From Defluviitaleaceae bacterium (GTDB lineage: Bacteria > Bacillota > Clostridia > Lachnospirales > WRAX01), in contig WRAC01000007.1 in assembly GCA_009780415.1 (NCBI GenBank), positions 1-64,000 on the forward strand: DNA of 64,000 nt. The letters are read 5' to 3'. The position numbers and the translations under genes are program-made. The number at the start of each line of letters is the position of its first letter. The first letter of the stretch is position 1. Shown in pieces: positions 11,376 to 21,795 of the stretch. The notes beneath the pieces are model-generated. The model had not been told where the DNA came from, ran no database searches, and worked only from the letters and a program-made list of their open reading frames with translations.

Positions 11376-14300
11376 TTAAATGAAATCCGCTTTCTTTTTC
11401 AAATAAAGCTCCATTTTCCTTATCATATCGCCGTATTCGATGGGCTTACCGATGTGGTCGTCCATGCCGGAGGCCAGACAGCGCTCTATATCCTCTCTGA
11501 ATACGTTGGCGGTCATGGCGACTATGGGGATTTCCCTGGCCCAGACGAACCCCAGGCCGCGTATGGCTCTGGTGGCTGTATAACCGTCCATTTCGGGCAT
11601 TTGCACATCCATAAATATCATGTCATAGCGTTCCGGGGCCTTTTTAAACAGCCGCAGGGCTTCCGCGCCGTTTTCGGCGGATTCGATGTCAACGCCCGTC
11701 GGCTCCAGCAGCGCCGCCACGATTTCGCGGTTTATGTCAACGTCCTCCGCTATCAGCACGCAATGACCGGACAAATTGCGGGAATCTTCGCCGTCAAGCC
11801 CCGGCTCCGGCCGTATCTCAAGGTTTTCAACATGATGTATATACTCAGCCATGCACTCCGCAATCAGGGAGGGCAGCAGCGGCTTTTGCAAAAACCTCGT
11901 AACGCCCGCCTCCCGCGCCTCGTCCTCGATGGTTGAGCGCTCGGCCGACATAATCATTATAACCATATGCCTGCCTTGCACATTCTCCCGTATCCACGCG
12001 GAAAATTCGATGCCGTTCATGCCGGGCAGGTGGCAATCCACAAAAAACAGATCATACGGCTTGGAGGCGTTTACAGCATCAATGGCCTCCTCCGCGCTGG
12101 CAACGGTTTGCAGCTCAAACCCCAGCCTGTGCGCTATATCCGCGAAATACTCGCATATATCGCGGTTATCGTCCACCGCCAGCACGCGCAGCTTACTGAA
12201 ATCCGCGGCGGCTATGTCCGGGCGTTTCCTGTCGCTGCGTTCAAGGCGGATGGTAAAATGGAACGCGCTTCCCCTGCCAACCTCCGACTCAATCCAGATA
12301 TCGCCGCCCATCATACGCACAATGCGCTTGGATATGGCAAGCCCCAGCCCCGTGCCTCCGAAATCGCGGGTCGTACGTTTTTCGGCCTGCTCAAAGAGGT
12401 TGAATATATGCTCGAATTTATCCTTGTCAATGCCTATCCCCGTGTCGGTGACGGTAATCTGTATCTCGCAGATATTATCGTCGGTTCGGAGCAGCCGCGC
12501 CTCCAGCTCGATGGAGCCCTCCGGCGGGGTAAACTTCACGGCGTTGGAGAGCAGGTTCGTTATAACCTGCGAAAGCCGCTGGTCGTCGCCGATAAGCATA
12601 TCGGGGATGTTTTCGTCAAGCACCACCGTGAACTGCTGCTGCTTCTCGTCAATACGCAGGTTAATGACATTGACGATGATCCTCAGCATGTTCTCAAAGT
12701 CAAAGTCCACGTAGTTCAGACTGAACTTATCCGCCTCTATCTTAGACATGTCCAGCACGTCGTTTATAATGCCCAGCAAGAGCGTGGAAGCGCCCTCAAT
12801 CCGCGTCAGGCAGTAGTTCTTGCGCTCAATGTCCGCTGCGGATTTACCCAGCGCCGTCATGCCGATTATGGCGTTCATGGGCGTGCGTATCTCATGGCTC
12901 ATATTGGAGAGGAAATCGCCCTTCGCCTTGCTTGACTGCTCCGCCCTGTTACGGGCGTTCTGTATCTCCGTTACGTCCGTGGACGTGATTATATAGCCGT
13001 TTATATTGCCGTCATTGTCAAAGAGGTAGTTTGCGGAGCCTTTAATATAGGTAACGCCGTCCGCAAGGAGCATAACGCTGGCCTCCCTGCCCTCCTCCAA
13101 CGCCGCGATGGGGTCATAAACCGAATTTTCGGGGTAGACGCTGCGTTCCGAGAAGGGCGTCCCGATAATCTCCCCTAACGTTTTATCTATCAGCGCAAGG
13201 CCTTTAGCGTTCACGTAGATGAACCTGCGGTTCTTGTCTATGATACTCTGGGCGTGGCCCACGTTTCTCTCGATATTTTCGCACATTTCGTCAAAGCTGT
13301 TTGCCAGCGTGCCGAACTCGTCCTGCGCGGCGGTCTTGAACCTGAACTGCCGCTCCCCCGCCCGGAACCGCGACATCCCGTCAATAAGCGTATTTATGCT
13401 GGTCGTCAGCGAACCGGCTATCCAGACAGCCACAAGGACAACGCACAGTATCAGCACCAGCGCCGAAACCAGCAGTTGAAGCCCCGTTGACATATGCATA
13501 TCCGATATAACGCCGTCCAGCCGTGTTACGAGCCGCTCCGCCGGGGCCGTAAAGTCCTCCAGCCCCGCGCCTATGGTAACAAAGCCAAAGCCCCGGCGTG
13601 AATAGCCGTTTTCCTCCCCGGGCGCGTACTGCCCGGTGTAGTAAGGCACAGCCGCCGCTGTCGTCAGCTTGTACAGGCCGCTCCAAAGTATCCAGAAGGA
13701 ACCGGAGCCGCCGTCATGCGTCAAATCCATCCAGCCCGTACATTGCGGCGCGTTGTTCAGGTAACGCCCGTCCAAGGCCACCAAACCCCGCCTCGTCAGC
13801 TCGGCAGCGGGTAATTTATCACGGCTTTGGTTGTCAAAGCTTGGCACATGCTTAACATAATCGTACCATTGCTCCACGCCGCTTTCCCGCCACGCCATGT
13901 AAATCGACTCCTCAAGCCACGGAATCTGCGGGCTGCCCGAAAGGGGGTCGAACCCGTAGATGGAGTGATGCCTGGGATGCGCGATATTGCGGCATTGATA
14001 ATCCCAGATAAAGGCATAGTTGCCCTCGTATGCGCTGGGCATTTCCGTGTAGCGCTCGCCCGTGGGCGTTAAACGCTCGACAAATTCCATTATATGGTCG
14101 TGGTTCAGCGCGAATGTCACAAATCCCGTTATTTCGCCGTTTTCATCCGTTACGGGCGCCGCCCAGCGCACAATGCCCTCAAACCGCCGCCCATTGGGGT
14201 TTTCCGCCCCGGCAAAGGCCTGGTTGTAAGGGTCGTAATAGACGTCTATCCCATAAAGGGGGTTGTCCGCCGCGCCCGCCACGATTTCCGGCGTATACAT

Positions 14301-15083
14301 GCCGATAAAATTGGTCGGGACATACGCACCGATAACGTCCGACACATAAATCTCGCCGGGTTTCAAACGTTTCAGCGCGTCAAAGTAATCCTCGGCGTAT
14401 ATATATGTGCCGCTCCTCCTTGTGACATTGTTCAGGCGGCTGTCCATGGGATAATTGATTTTGGTGGAGTTCGGGGATGTGTATTTTACGGTTTCGTTGC
14501 CCTCAAGGTCTATAAACGCGATCTGGTCGTATAAGGGCGCGCGTATGTACGCAAATGTGTCCGGCGCGCGGTAAAAAAAGCCGTCCCGGTCATTATTTTC
14601 AATATTTGTCGATTTGTCAAGGTTATGGGCGCTGATTCCGCCAAGCCCCCGCACGGTTGGAATCCAATAGCTCCCGTCCCGGCTCAGGATCCAGTCGTTA
14701 TGCCGGAAAAGCCTGCCAACCTGGCTTTCCGCGAAGGCGGCGTAGTTCTCCTCCGTAGGCTCAAGCTTTGAAAGATAAAGTATATCCGCGTCCCGCGCGT
14801 ACAGGAAACCCGCTATGGCGTTGGCGGTGTCCGTCGTTACGCGTTCGATGTTTTCCCGGGCGAGGTTGTTTAAGGCCCTCGTCGCGTCCTCGCTGGCTAT
14901 CTCCCGGAGCGTGCCGCCCAGGTTCACAATATGCGTCCAAGCCACGGCAGTAAGCACAACCAGCGGAATAACCTTGAATATCAGAAATATGGATATAAGC
15001 TTGGGACGCATATGCAGGCGGATTCTGTTGAAAAGGCCGTTAAAATAGCTGTTTTCCGCTTCGTTTTTCCTTATCATCCGCAT
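11376..15083 (-). CDS. Hybrid sensor histidine kinase with two receiver domains (Cache-like/HAMP/PAS/HisKA/HATPase/REC/REC)
   Basis: 1235 aa; [45 protein letters not shown] and [15 protein letters not shown]. Confidence 0.9.
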   Translation of the reverse strand: MRMIRKNEAENSYFNGLFNRIRLHMRPKLISIFLIFKVIPLVVLTAVAWTHIVNLGGTLREIASEDATRALNNLARENIERVTTDTANAIAGFLYARDADILYLSKLEPTEENYAAFAESQVGRLFRHNDWILSRDGSYWIPTVRGLGGISAHNLDKSTNIENNDRDGFFYRAPDTFAYIRAPLYDQIAFIDLEGNETVKYTSPNSTKINYPMDSRLNNVTRRSGTYIYAEDYFDALKRLKPGEIYVSDVIGAYVPTNFIGMYTPEIVAGAADNPLYGIDVYYDPYNQAFAGAENPNGRRFEGIVRWAAPVTDENGEITGFVTFALNHDHIMEFVERLTPTGERYTEMPSAYEGNYAFIWDYQCRNIAHPRHHSIYGFDPLSGSPQIPWLEESIYMAWRESGVEQWYDYVKHVPSFDNQSRDKLPAAELTRRGLVALDGRYLNNAPQCTGWMDLTHDGGSGSFWILWSGLYKLTTAAAVPYYTGQYAPGEENGYSRRGFGFVTIGAGLEDFTAPAERLVTRLDGVISDMHMSTGLQLLVSALVLILCVVLVAVWIAGSLTTSINTLIDGMSRFRAGERQFRFKTAAQDEFGTLANSFDEMCENIERNVGHAQSIIDKNRRFIYVNAKGLALIDKTLGEIIGTPFSERSVYPENSVYDPIAALEEGREASVMLLADGVTYIKGSANYLFDNDGNINGYIITSTDVTEIQNARNRAEQSSKAKGDFLSNMSHEIRTPMNAIIGMTALGKSAADIERKNYCLTRIEGASTLLLGIINDVLDMSKIEADKFSLNYVDFDFENMLRIIVNVINLRIDEKQQQFTVVLDENIPDMLIGDDQRLSQVITNLLSNAVKFTPPEGSIELEARLLRTDDNICEIQITVTDTGIGIDKDKFEHIFNLFEQAEKRTTRDFGGTGLGLAISKRIVRMMGGDIWIESEVGRGSAFHFTIRLERSDRKRPDIAAADFSKLRVLAVDDNRDICEYFADIAHRLGFELQTVASAEEAIDAVNASKPYDLFFVDCHLPGMNGIEFSAWIRENVQGRHMVIMIMSAERSTIEDEAREAGVTRFLQKPLLPSLIAECMAEYIHHVENLEIRPEPGLDGEDSRNLSGHCVLIAEDVDINREIVAALLEPTGVDIESAENGAEALRLFKKAPERYDMIFMDVQMPEMDGYTATRAIRGLGFVWAREIPIVAMTANVFREDIERCLASGMDDHIGKPIEYGDMIRKMELYLKKKADFI

Positions 15084-15205
15084 ATACCTCCAAGCCTCCG
15101 AGATGAAACCGTTCCGTTAATATAGCATTATACCACCATCATCTTGATTTTACAACAAATAAGTGTTACTATAATACGTGACAGCACAAAAACGGGAGGT
15201 ACGCC

Positions 15206-16855
15206 ATGAAACAAGTAACGGTAAAAATCGGTGCGCGCGAATTGCAAACGGAAGCCGGGTCCACTATAATGAGCCTTGTGCCTGACGCTATGGAAAAGGG
15301 CATTCTCGGGGCCATATGCAACAACGTTATGGCGGAGCTTACCGACCATGTTTACGAGGACAGCGAGATAGACTTCTTGGATATAGGCCGCCGTCAGGGC
15401 CATATGATCTACCAGCGCAGCGCGGCGCTGTTAATGGTGTACGCCGTTAAAACCCTGTTCGGCCCCGGCGCGGATGTCGTGACCAACCATTCCGTAAATA
15501 AAAACCTGAGCTGTGAGCTTGTAGGCGTTTCGGACAAAGATATTGACGGAGTACAGACCGCCCGCATCGAAGCCGCCATGCGCGAGGCCGTCACGCTGGA
15601 CATGCCCATTGAACGCGCCAGCATGAGCCTGCGTAAAGCCAAATCCATATTAGCGGAAGCCGGAGACGCCGTAACCCTGAACACCCTGCGCTTCCGCCGC
15701 GCCCGCACGGTAACGCTGTACATGCTGGGCGGGCATTGGATCTGCCTGCACGGGCCGGTTGCGCCCTCCGCCGGGTATATACGCGATTTCAAGCTTGTGC
15801 CTGTCCCGGGCGGTTTCATATTGCAAATCCCCAACCCGGGCAGCGCGAAGCCCGTGCTGGACGTTACCGGGCTTCGCAAGATACGCGGCGTTTACGCGGA
15901 AAGCTCGGCCTGGGCGGGTGTTATGGGCATAGACAACGTTGGAGCGCTGAACTCCGCCATATGCGAGATGCGCGGCGGCGACATCATCCGCGTAAACGAG
16001 GCCCTGCACGAGAAACGCCTTGCGGCCATTGCGGACGATATCCATAACGGCAAAAAAACCATTGTCTTAATCGCCGGGCCGTCGTCCTCGGGCAAAACCA
16101 CATTCTCGCACAGATTATGCGTACAGCTGCGCGTCCTTGGCTTGGAACCGCATGTCATCTCTCTGGACAACTACTTCCACAGCAGGGACAGAGTGCCCCT
16201 GGACGAATACGGCAAGCCCGATTATGAGAGCTTCGACCATGTCGATAGGGAGCAGCTGAACCGCGACCTCATAAGGCTCCTTGACGGCGAGACCGTCGAA
16301 ATGCCTTCCTATAATTTCCAAAAAGGCGAGCGCGAGTACAAGGGCGACCTGTGCCGCCTGAACCAAAACGGCGTACTCGTAATCGAGGGCATCCACGGCC
16401 TGAACGACGCGCTGACCGACAAAATCGGCAAGGACAGCAAATACAAGGTTTTCATCAGCGCCATGACCCAAATAAACCTGGACCGCCACAACCGCATACC
16501 CACCTCGGACACGCGCCTTATCCGCCGCATAGTGCGCGACATGCGCACCCGCGGGCGCAACGCCGTAAGCACCCTGTACATGTGGGAGAGCGTGGCGCGC
16601 GGCGAGGAAAAGAACATCTTCCCCTATCAGGAAAGCGTGGACGTGGTATTCAACTCCGCCCTCATCTACGAAATGTGCGTCCTGAAGCAATACGTAGAGC
16701 CGCTGCTCTTCGGCATAGACGATTCCGCCGCCTGCAAAGCCGACGCCCGGCGCCTCCTGGGCTACCTCGACAACTTTGTAGCCCTCCCGCCGGACGAGGT
16801 GCCGATAACATCCATCCTACGCGAATTCATAGGCGGAAGCTGCTTCAAGGTATAG
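15206..16855 (+). CDS. Nucleoside (uridine) kinase family protein with N-terminal TGS-like region
   Basis: P-loop IAGPSSSGKTTFSHRL, SLDNYFHSRDRVPLDEYGKPDYESFDHVD typical of the Udk family. Confidence 0.88.
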   Translation: MKQVTVKIGARELQTEAGSTIMSLVPDAMEKGILGAICNNVMAELTDHVYEDSEIDFLDIGRRQGHMIYQRSAALLMVYAVKTLFGPGADVVTNHSVNKNLSCELVGVSDKDIDGVQTARIEAAMREAVTLDMPIERASMSLRKAKSILAEAGDAVTLNTLRFRRARTVTLYMLGGHWICLHGPVAPSAGYIRDFKLVPVPGGFILQIPNPGSAKPVLDVTGLRKIRGVYAESSAWAGVMGIDNVGALNSAICEMRGGDIIRVNEALHEKRLAAIADDIHNGKKTIVLIAGPSSSGKTTFSHRLCVQLRVLGLEPHVISLDNYFHSRDRVPLDEYGKPDYESFDHVDREQLNRDLIRLLDGETVEMPSYNFQKGEREYKGDLCRLNQNGVLVIEGIHGLNDALTDKIGKDSKYKVFISAMTQINLDRHNRIPTSDTRLIRRIVRDMRTRGRNAVSTLYMWESVARGEEKNIFPYQESVDVVFNSALIYEMCVLKQYVEPLLFGIDDSAACKADARRLLGYLDNFVALPPDEVPITSILREFIGGSCFKV

Positions 16856-16897
16856 CACCGGCCCTCCCAACCGCCTCAAACACCGGGGTTTTACCTA

Positions 16898-17698
16898 TTA
16901 ACTATTGCCTATTGCCTGTCTCTCAGCATATTCTTCCGCCATCCGCTCCAGCTCCGCAAAATCCCAATCGCGCCCCTTATAATCGGCGAATTTGGATTTT
17001 TGCGGTGTTGGCGGCTTGGCGTCCGGCTGGTTAAGATAACCCTCGAATTTCGCGCCGAACAGCGTTTCCGGGCGCAGAAACTTCACCATATCCGGCCTGG
17101 TTTCCCATTCCAGCGCCTTTTTATCAACAACCGCTATGAAGTCGGCGAGCTTATAGCCCTCGTTCAATCGGGCGTTGATATGCCTGGTGCTGGATTTGCC
17201 GTAAGGCTTGTATTCGGTTTTACAGCGCTTGTTAAAATATTCAATTATTTCGCGTATAACACACGCGCTTTCCCCCGAAGGGGGATTAAGGGGGTTTATA
17301 TTTTCTTTTTCATTTTCTTTTCGTTTATAATAGTCAGTAGTTTGGGCCGTCGTTTTGACAGGCGTTTGTACTGTCGTTTGTACTGTCGTTTGTACTGTCG
17401 TTTTACCGGTATATCTTAACAACGAATTTAATTTATACCTATTCGGGCTCCCCTTTTTACCCTTCTCATATGTTATCAGCCCCGCTTCCAGCAGCTTCTT
17501 CCGGCATTCAACAAATATTTTCTCGTTTTTAAGCTGCACCAACGCCATCAGGTCAAGATTCTGCACCACAAACCACTCGGGCCAGCCCGCGCCGTTTGAC
17601 AGCATAAACAGCTTATACCACAGAAGCTGCGAAGCCGGCGGCAGGAAATTCGTCCTCAGCCATTGGTCGAAAGCGACGCTTTCTCTAATAAAATCCAT
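16898..17698 (-). CDS. Phage-type replication/regulatory protein with conserved phage C-terminal domain
   Basis: C-terminal block IIEYFNKRCKTEYKPYGKSSTRHINARLNEGYKLADFIAVVDKKALEWETRPDMVKFLRPETLFGAKFEGYLNQ matches the conserved phage C-terminal domain pattern. Confidence 0.75.
   Translation of the reverse strand: MDFIRESVAFDQWLRTNFLPPASQLLWYKLFMLSNGAGWPEWFVVQNLDLMALVQLKNEKIFVECRKKLLEAGLITYEKGKKGSPNRYKLNSLLRYTGKTTVQTTVQTTVQTPVKTTAQTTDYYKRKENEKENINPLNPPSGESACVIREIIEYFNKRCKTEYKPYGKSSTRHINARLNEGYKLADFIAVVDKKALEWETRPDMVKFLRPETLFGAKFEGYLNQPDAKPPTPQKSKFADYKGRDWDFAELERMAEEYAERQAIGNS
17355..17405. repeat. 12-bp tandem repeat inside the phage-type gene (TTVQ peptide repeats)
   Basis: tgtactgtcgtttgtactgtcgtttgtactgtcgttt; encodes TTVQTTVQTTVQTPVKTTAQTT. 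Confidence 0.85.
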
Positions 17699-17733
17699 TA
17701 AACTGTTCTTTTCTTCCCTTTCCTAATTTTATA

Positions 17734-18462
17734 TCAATTCTTTCTCCCTATCCAAAGGGCATGACCGCTTGCCTCAACAACGCCCTCATCTTCGCACGTT
17801 GAATAATGACGTTCCATATGTTTCCGGAAATCCTCATCACTCGCCCCGTTTAATTTGGCTGCGTTATTGTATGCCATACCGTCCGTGCCGATATTATGGA
17901 GCCTTTTAAGCCCGCACTTTACCGCGATTTCCTCTATTTCGCGCGGAGTTGAGCAAAAGAAAACTCCTTCGTAGCTATCGTCAAGGGCTTTATTCAAGCC
18001 GCCTACTACATACGCAAGGGCGATTATGCCGCCCGATTTGCATACGCGCATGCATTCGGAAATTGCTTTTTCCTTCAAGTCATTTGAACTTAAATGATAT
18101 AAAGCCCCCATGCACAGCACCGCGTCAAAGCCGTTTTCCTCAAACCGGGACAAGTCAAGCGCGTTGCAAACCGCTATATCGGTTAACTTATCCGCGTTTG
18201 GCTTGGATTTGATAATATTGACATAGTGTTCAACAATATCACAGGCGGTAACATGGTGCCCTTTATCCGCGAGATAAAACGAATATCTGCCTGTCCCGGC
18301 GCATACGTCAAGAATCCGGCTGCCCGGCGTAAACAAGCGGTCAAAATAGTAAACGGTAGTCAAATATTCCGGCAAATGCGCTTTGTCACGAAATAAGCGT
18401 CCGTCCTCATCATAATTTTCATAGAATTGTATGACGTTTTCCATAATTATCCGCTCCCCCAA
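17734..18462 (-). CDS. Class I SAM-dependent methyltransferase
   Basis: ILDVCAGTGRYSFYLADKGHHVTACDI; FDAVLCMGALYHL. Confidence 0.88.
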   Translation of the reverse strand: MGERIIMENVIQFYENYDEDGRLFRDKAHLPEYLTTVYYFDRLFTPGSRILDVCAGTGRYSFYLADKGHHVTACDIVEHYVNIIKSKPNADKLTDIAVCNALDLSRFEENGFDAVLCMGALYHLSSNDLKEKAISECMRVCKSGGIIALAYVVGGLNKALDDSYEGVFFCSTPREIEEIAVKCGLKRLHNIGTDGMAYNNAAKLNGASDEDFRKHMERHYSTCEDEGVVEASGHALWIGRKN

Positions 18463-18645
18463 ATATTTTAACTAACCGTTTTGTCTAACAAAACCTTCTT
18501 TTAAAACGGCTTTAACACTAATAATTATACCACAAACCCTACAAAAAAGCCAGCTTTTTTTTCATTTATTTGACATTTCAAACCCTCTCCCAGCGCGGGT
18601 TTGAGGCGGTTAGGACAGGACTTGAAAAACAATTCGAAATATATA

Positions 18646-18674
18646 TTGACAATTAATATCACATGTAATATAAT
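18646..18674 (+). promoter_or_regulatory. Consensus sigma-A promoter
   Basis: TTGACA (18646-18651), 17 bp, TATAAT (18669-18674). Confidence 0.85.
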
Positions 18675-18682
18675 GCTTACAC

Positions 18683-18985
18683 ATGATATCATTACTTAAA
18701 GGAGAGATTCACATGGAAAGCTACGCGGAAAAATTTTACATTCAATACGAGTTGATTTGGCTAATCCCAAGCGTTGCCGCCGGATTGGCGGCGGTTGTGG
18801 TTATTGTCGCCCTAATTAAGTACGTAAGCAATGTACTTAAAGCAAGGGCGGAGAGCATTAACAGGCGCAAGTTTGACGAGCTGATAGCCGAACTTAGGGA
18901 GGACAACGCCCACATAAAAATAGAGCTTGCCGTTATGAGGGAAAGCCTTGACTCTATCAATAAGATGATGAAGGAGATAGGATAG
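18683..18985 (+). CDS. Small single-pass membrane protein, unknown function
   Basis: 100 aa, one N-terminal TM (LIPSVAAGLAAVVVIVALIKYV) followed by a charged coiled-coil-like region; good RBS (aaaggagag). Confidence 0.7.
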   Translation: MISLLKGEIHMESYAEKFYIQYELIWLIPSVAAGLAAVVVIVALIKYVSNVLKARAESINRRKFDELIAELREDNAHIKIELAVMRESLDSINKMMKEIG

Positions 18986-18986
18986 T

Positions 18987-19325
18987 GTGGAAAATGACAG
19001 CTTGATTCTATCAAGCCACGAGGATTACACAAAGCTGTTCGACGCCCTCTCCCATCCCATGAGAATCAAAATAGCCGGCGTTCTATCGGAAAAGCGGAGA
19101 TACGTCAGCGAATTGGCGAAAATCATGCACATGAGCAGGCCGCTTCTGTATATCCACCTCAAAAAACTGGAAGAAGCCGCCATTGTAACAGGCAGCTACG
19201 AAATATCCGAATCCGGGAAATCCATGAAGTATTACGCGTTAAGACCCTTCGCCGTCCGCTTAACGCCGGAGCTGCTGGCGGAGCTGTCAAAGACAATCCC
19301 TGTTGATTTAAAGAGCAATGATTAA
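18987..19325 (+). CDS. Winged-helix (ArsR-type) transcriptional regulator
   Basis: LFDALSHPMRIKIAGVLSEKRRYVSELAKIMHMSRPLLYIHLKKLEEAAIV; GTG start directly after the previous stop. Confidence 0.85.
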   Translation: MENDSLILSSHEDYTKLFDALSHPMRIKIAGVLSEKRRYVSELAKIMHMSRPLLYIHLKKLEEAAIVTGSYEISESGKSMKYYALRPFAVRLTPELLAELSKTIPVDLKSND

Positions 19326-20941
19326 GGCGCCTGCGACGCCTTCCTGTACTCGTCCGCCGTCATGCCCATAAGCTGCTTAAACACGGCGTTAAAGTACTTA
19401 ACATCGTCATAGCCCACTTCCTTAGCCGCGTCAAGCACGCTCATGCCTTGCTTCTGCATCAGCGCCGCCGCTTTCTTTATCCTTAAATCAATGGCGTACT
19501 GGTAAATGTTCATGCCCTCCGCCTTGCGGAATATCTCCACAAGGAACTCAGGCGTCGCGCCAATCTGCGCGGCAAGGCTTGAAATCGGGATATTCCGCCC
19601 GTAATTCTCGTTGATATAATCCTTTACCTTCGCAACAAGCCGCGCGTTGTATTCCTCTTTAAGCTTAATAATGTATGAGCAGAAACTTTTAAGCGCCGTG
19701 TTCAGAAATACGTACGCATCCTCAAGATTATCCAGCGCGATGACCTCCTTGGACGGGAAAAACGTAGTAAAGCGGTCATCAATGTTCATGTTCTGCTCGC
19801 TGGCAAAACGGCTTATGCGGAACAGTATGTCCATAATAATCTTAGGGATAAGCTTATCCGGCAGCGGCCCGCAAGCCCTCAGCGCCTTGAAAATCCCCCC
19901 AAGCAGCTCCCGGCAGCTCTCGTATTCACCCGTAACGGCGGAATACACCAGCCGTTCCTCTTTTTCAAGGGGATAACGGTATGTGATATTGTTCATAGGC
20001 TCCACGAACTGAATCGGGATAACGGTGTTATAACCCATATAATGCCTGTAGCGCAGGGCCGATTCCGACTCCCTGTACGACACCGCAATATCGCGGACGT
20101 TATTGTAAACCCGTCCCAGCCCGATGGTTACGTTTGTCCTGGCCTGGTGCTGGATGTCCAAACGCAGCCCGTCGCAGAACTTTATCGCCTCAAGCAGGGG
20201 CAAATTGCCGCCCAGTATGACGGAAACGGTGTTCAGGCGGTTTACGACCGCGGCGCCGCTTCCGATGCGCTTCAAGCCCTCGTTGATTATAAGCAGAATC
20301 TTATAAACCAGCAGATATTTCTCCATCTCGTCAATCGTCAGAATTATTTTCTTGAAATGGTCTATCCTTACGGTAAAAACGCAGTATCCCGGGGTTAGGC
20401 GTATGTTGAAGTAATTAAGGCTTTGCATAATCTCCGATTCGTCGGTCAAATGCCCCTTCGTCAGGTTGTTCAAAAAGCGGTCCCGGAACATCTCAATATT
20501 ATCATGGTACTGCTCCACCAGCTTCCTGCGTTCCGTCTCAACCCTCAGTATCTCCGCAAAAACCTTCAGCGCGTGGTGCAGGCTCTTCTCAAGGTCGCCC
20601 GGCTTGACCGGCCTGTAGATATAGTTGATAACCCCGTATTCCCCGGATTTCTCCATATACTCGGCGTCGTTGTAAGTCCCGTACAGGATAAACCTCTTGT
20701 CCGGGAAAAACTCGTAAACGTCGCGCAGCTTTTGCAACGCCCCGGTTCCAAGGAAATGAATGTCAGCTATAATAAGGTTAGGGTCCTGTTCCTTGACTTG
20801 GCCGATAAAATCCTTGTCCGGCGCCGCGTACCCGGTTATCTTAATATCCGGGAACGCCATTTTTATGTAAGTCCTGAAATTCCTGATGTTTTCCGCGTCG
20901 GAGTCCGCAAGCATTACTTTCAGCATCCCAATCCCCTCCAC
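19322..20941 (-). CDS. AraC-type response regulator (YesN-like, REC plus C-terminal HTH)
   Basis: N-terminal receiver (KVMLADSDAENIRNFRTYI...LIIADIHFLG) and C-terminal AraC HTH (IPISSLAAQIGATPEFLVEIFRKAEGMNIYQYAIDLRIKKAAALMQ). Confidence 0.85.
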   Translation of the reverse strand: MEGIGMLKVMLADSDAENIRNFRTYIKMAFPDIKITGYAAPDKDFIGQVKEQDPNLIIADIHFLGTGALQKLRDVYEFFPDKRFILYGTYNDAEYMEKSGEYGVINYIYRPVKPGDLEKSLHHALKVFAEILRVETERRKLVEQYHDNIEMFRDRFLNNLTKGHLTDESEIMQSLNYFNIRLTPGYCVFTVRIDHFKKIILTIDEMEKYLLVYKILLIINEGLKRIGSGAAVVNRLNTVSVILGGNLPLLEAIKFCDGLRLDIQHQARTNVTIGLGRVYNNVRDIAVSYRESESALRYRHYMGYNTVIPIQFVEPMNNITYRYPLEKEERLVYSAVTGEYESCRELLGGIFKALRACGPLPDKLIPKIIMDILFRISRFASEQNMNIDDRFTTFFPSKEVIALDNLEDAYVFLNTALKSFCSYIIKLKEEYNARLVAKVKDYINENYGRNIPISSLAAQIGATPEFLVEIFRKAEGMNIYQYAIDLRIKKAAALMQKQGMSVLDAAKEVGYDDVKYFNAVFKQLMGMTADEYRKASQAP

Positions 20942-20957
20942 TGTTTACTATAACACA

Positions 20958-20990
20958 CAATAGGGGCAGACACAAGGTCCGCCCCTATTG
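20958..20990. repeat. Short palindromic repeat, copy A
   Basis: caataggggcagacacaaggtccgcccctattg; shares the ggggcagacacaaggtc-type core with 29741-29763. Confidence 0.75.
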
Positions 20991-20997
20991 TTACGCA

Positions 20998-21585
20998 TTA
21001 TAATACATAAAACTCAACGGTTATGGTTCCGCTTTCGTTCCCCACACGTATAACAACCGGGAAATCATACGGGTTCTCAAACTTAAAATCCAGCTTACCC
21101 CTGTGCGAGGTCGTCGCGTCGCGCCCTTCCTCGATATAGGTTATGTCCAGCGAATGCGAATGCCGCTCAACAATCTCCATACCCGCCATTTCCGCCGCGT
21201 TATACAGCGTTGTGCTTACCTGGCATATCCCGCCCCCATAACCCTTGGTTTTCTCGCGGTTCAAGAAAACCGTGGCCTGCTTGTAGCCGTTTGACCTCGA
21301 CGTCGAGCCAACCGTGTCATTAAATGAGAACGTCTCGCCCGGACGCACAATGACTCCGTCCACAGCCTCGGACGCAAGGCGGATGTTGTGGGAACGGCTC
21401 TTGTTATTCTCGTTGTATTCTGTCGAGAAAGCCGAAATGTGGCTGCCCGACGACTTTGAAAAATCCTTTTCGTTGGCCTGCACCTCAACCGTGCCAATGG
21501 GCTGCGCCGCGTTTCCGCCCTCCCCCGCCGCGCACCCGGATAAGAGCAAAACCGGTATTATCAGCAATACAAAACATTTTTTCAT
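20998..21585 (-). CDS. vanW: VanW-family lipoprotein
   Basis: Lipobox LLSGC; VanW core RPGETFSFNDTVGSTSRSNGYKQATVFLNREKTKGYGGGICQVSTTLYNAAEMAGMEIVERHSHS. Confidence 0.85.
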   Translation of the reverse strand: MKKCFVLLIIPVLLLSGCAAGEGGNAAQPIGTVEVQANEKDFSKSSGSHISAFSTEYNENNKSRSHNIRLASEAVDGVIVRPGETFSFNDTVGSTSRSNGYKQATVFLNREKTKGYGGGICQVSTTLYNAAEMAGMEIVERHSHSLDITYIEEGRDATTSHRGKLDFKFENPYDFPVVIRVGNESGTITVEFYVL

Positions 21586-21610
21586 ATAGGCACCTCACCA
21601 TAATAATTGA

Positions 21611-21776
21611 TTAGGGACTGTAAGTAAATAAGTTCCCTAAATTTAACGCAGGATTTTTGTCAAAATGCTAGGAAGCTTTGACCGCGTGTGCCCTAGGGCA
21701 CAGAAGGGAGAAGCTGACGACGCAGTTTGGCAAAAAGACAAGTTAAATAGGGAAGTTATTTACGCACAGTCCCTAA
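21611..21776. mobile_element. MITE-like full-length palindromic element (~166 bp)
   Basis: Left arm ttagggactgtaagtaaataagttccctaaatttaac (21611-21647) vs reverse complement of right arm ttagggactgtgcgtaaataacttccctatttaac (21742-21776); palindromic centre tgtgccctagggcaca (21687-21702). Confidence 0.8.
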
Positions 21777-21795
21777 GGGTATTTTGCGCAGAAAA

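Noticed and set aside
11967-12935. 322-aa plus-strand ORF antisense to the hybrid kinase
   Set aside because: Overlaps a clearly coding HHK gene on the other strand. The sequence lacks recognisable domains and is typical of spurious antisense frames in GC-rich coding DNA.
17355-17405. Possible CRISPR-like array (regular 12-bp spacing)
   Set aside because: No unique spacers; it is a coding tandem repeat in frame with the phage-type gene, and there are no cas genes in the window.
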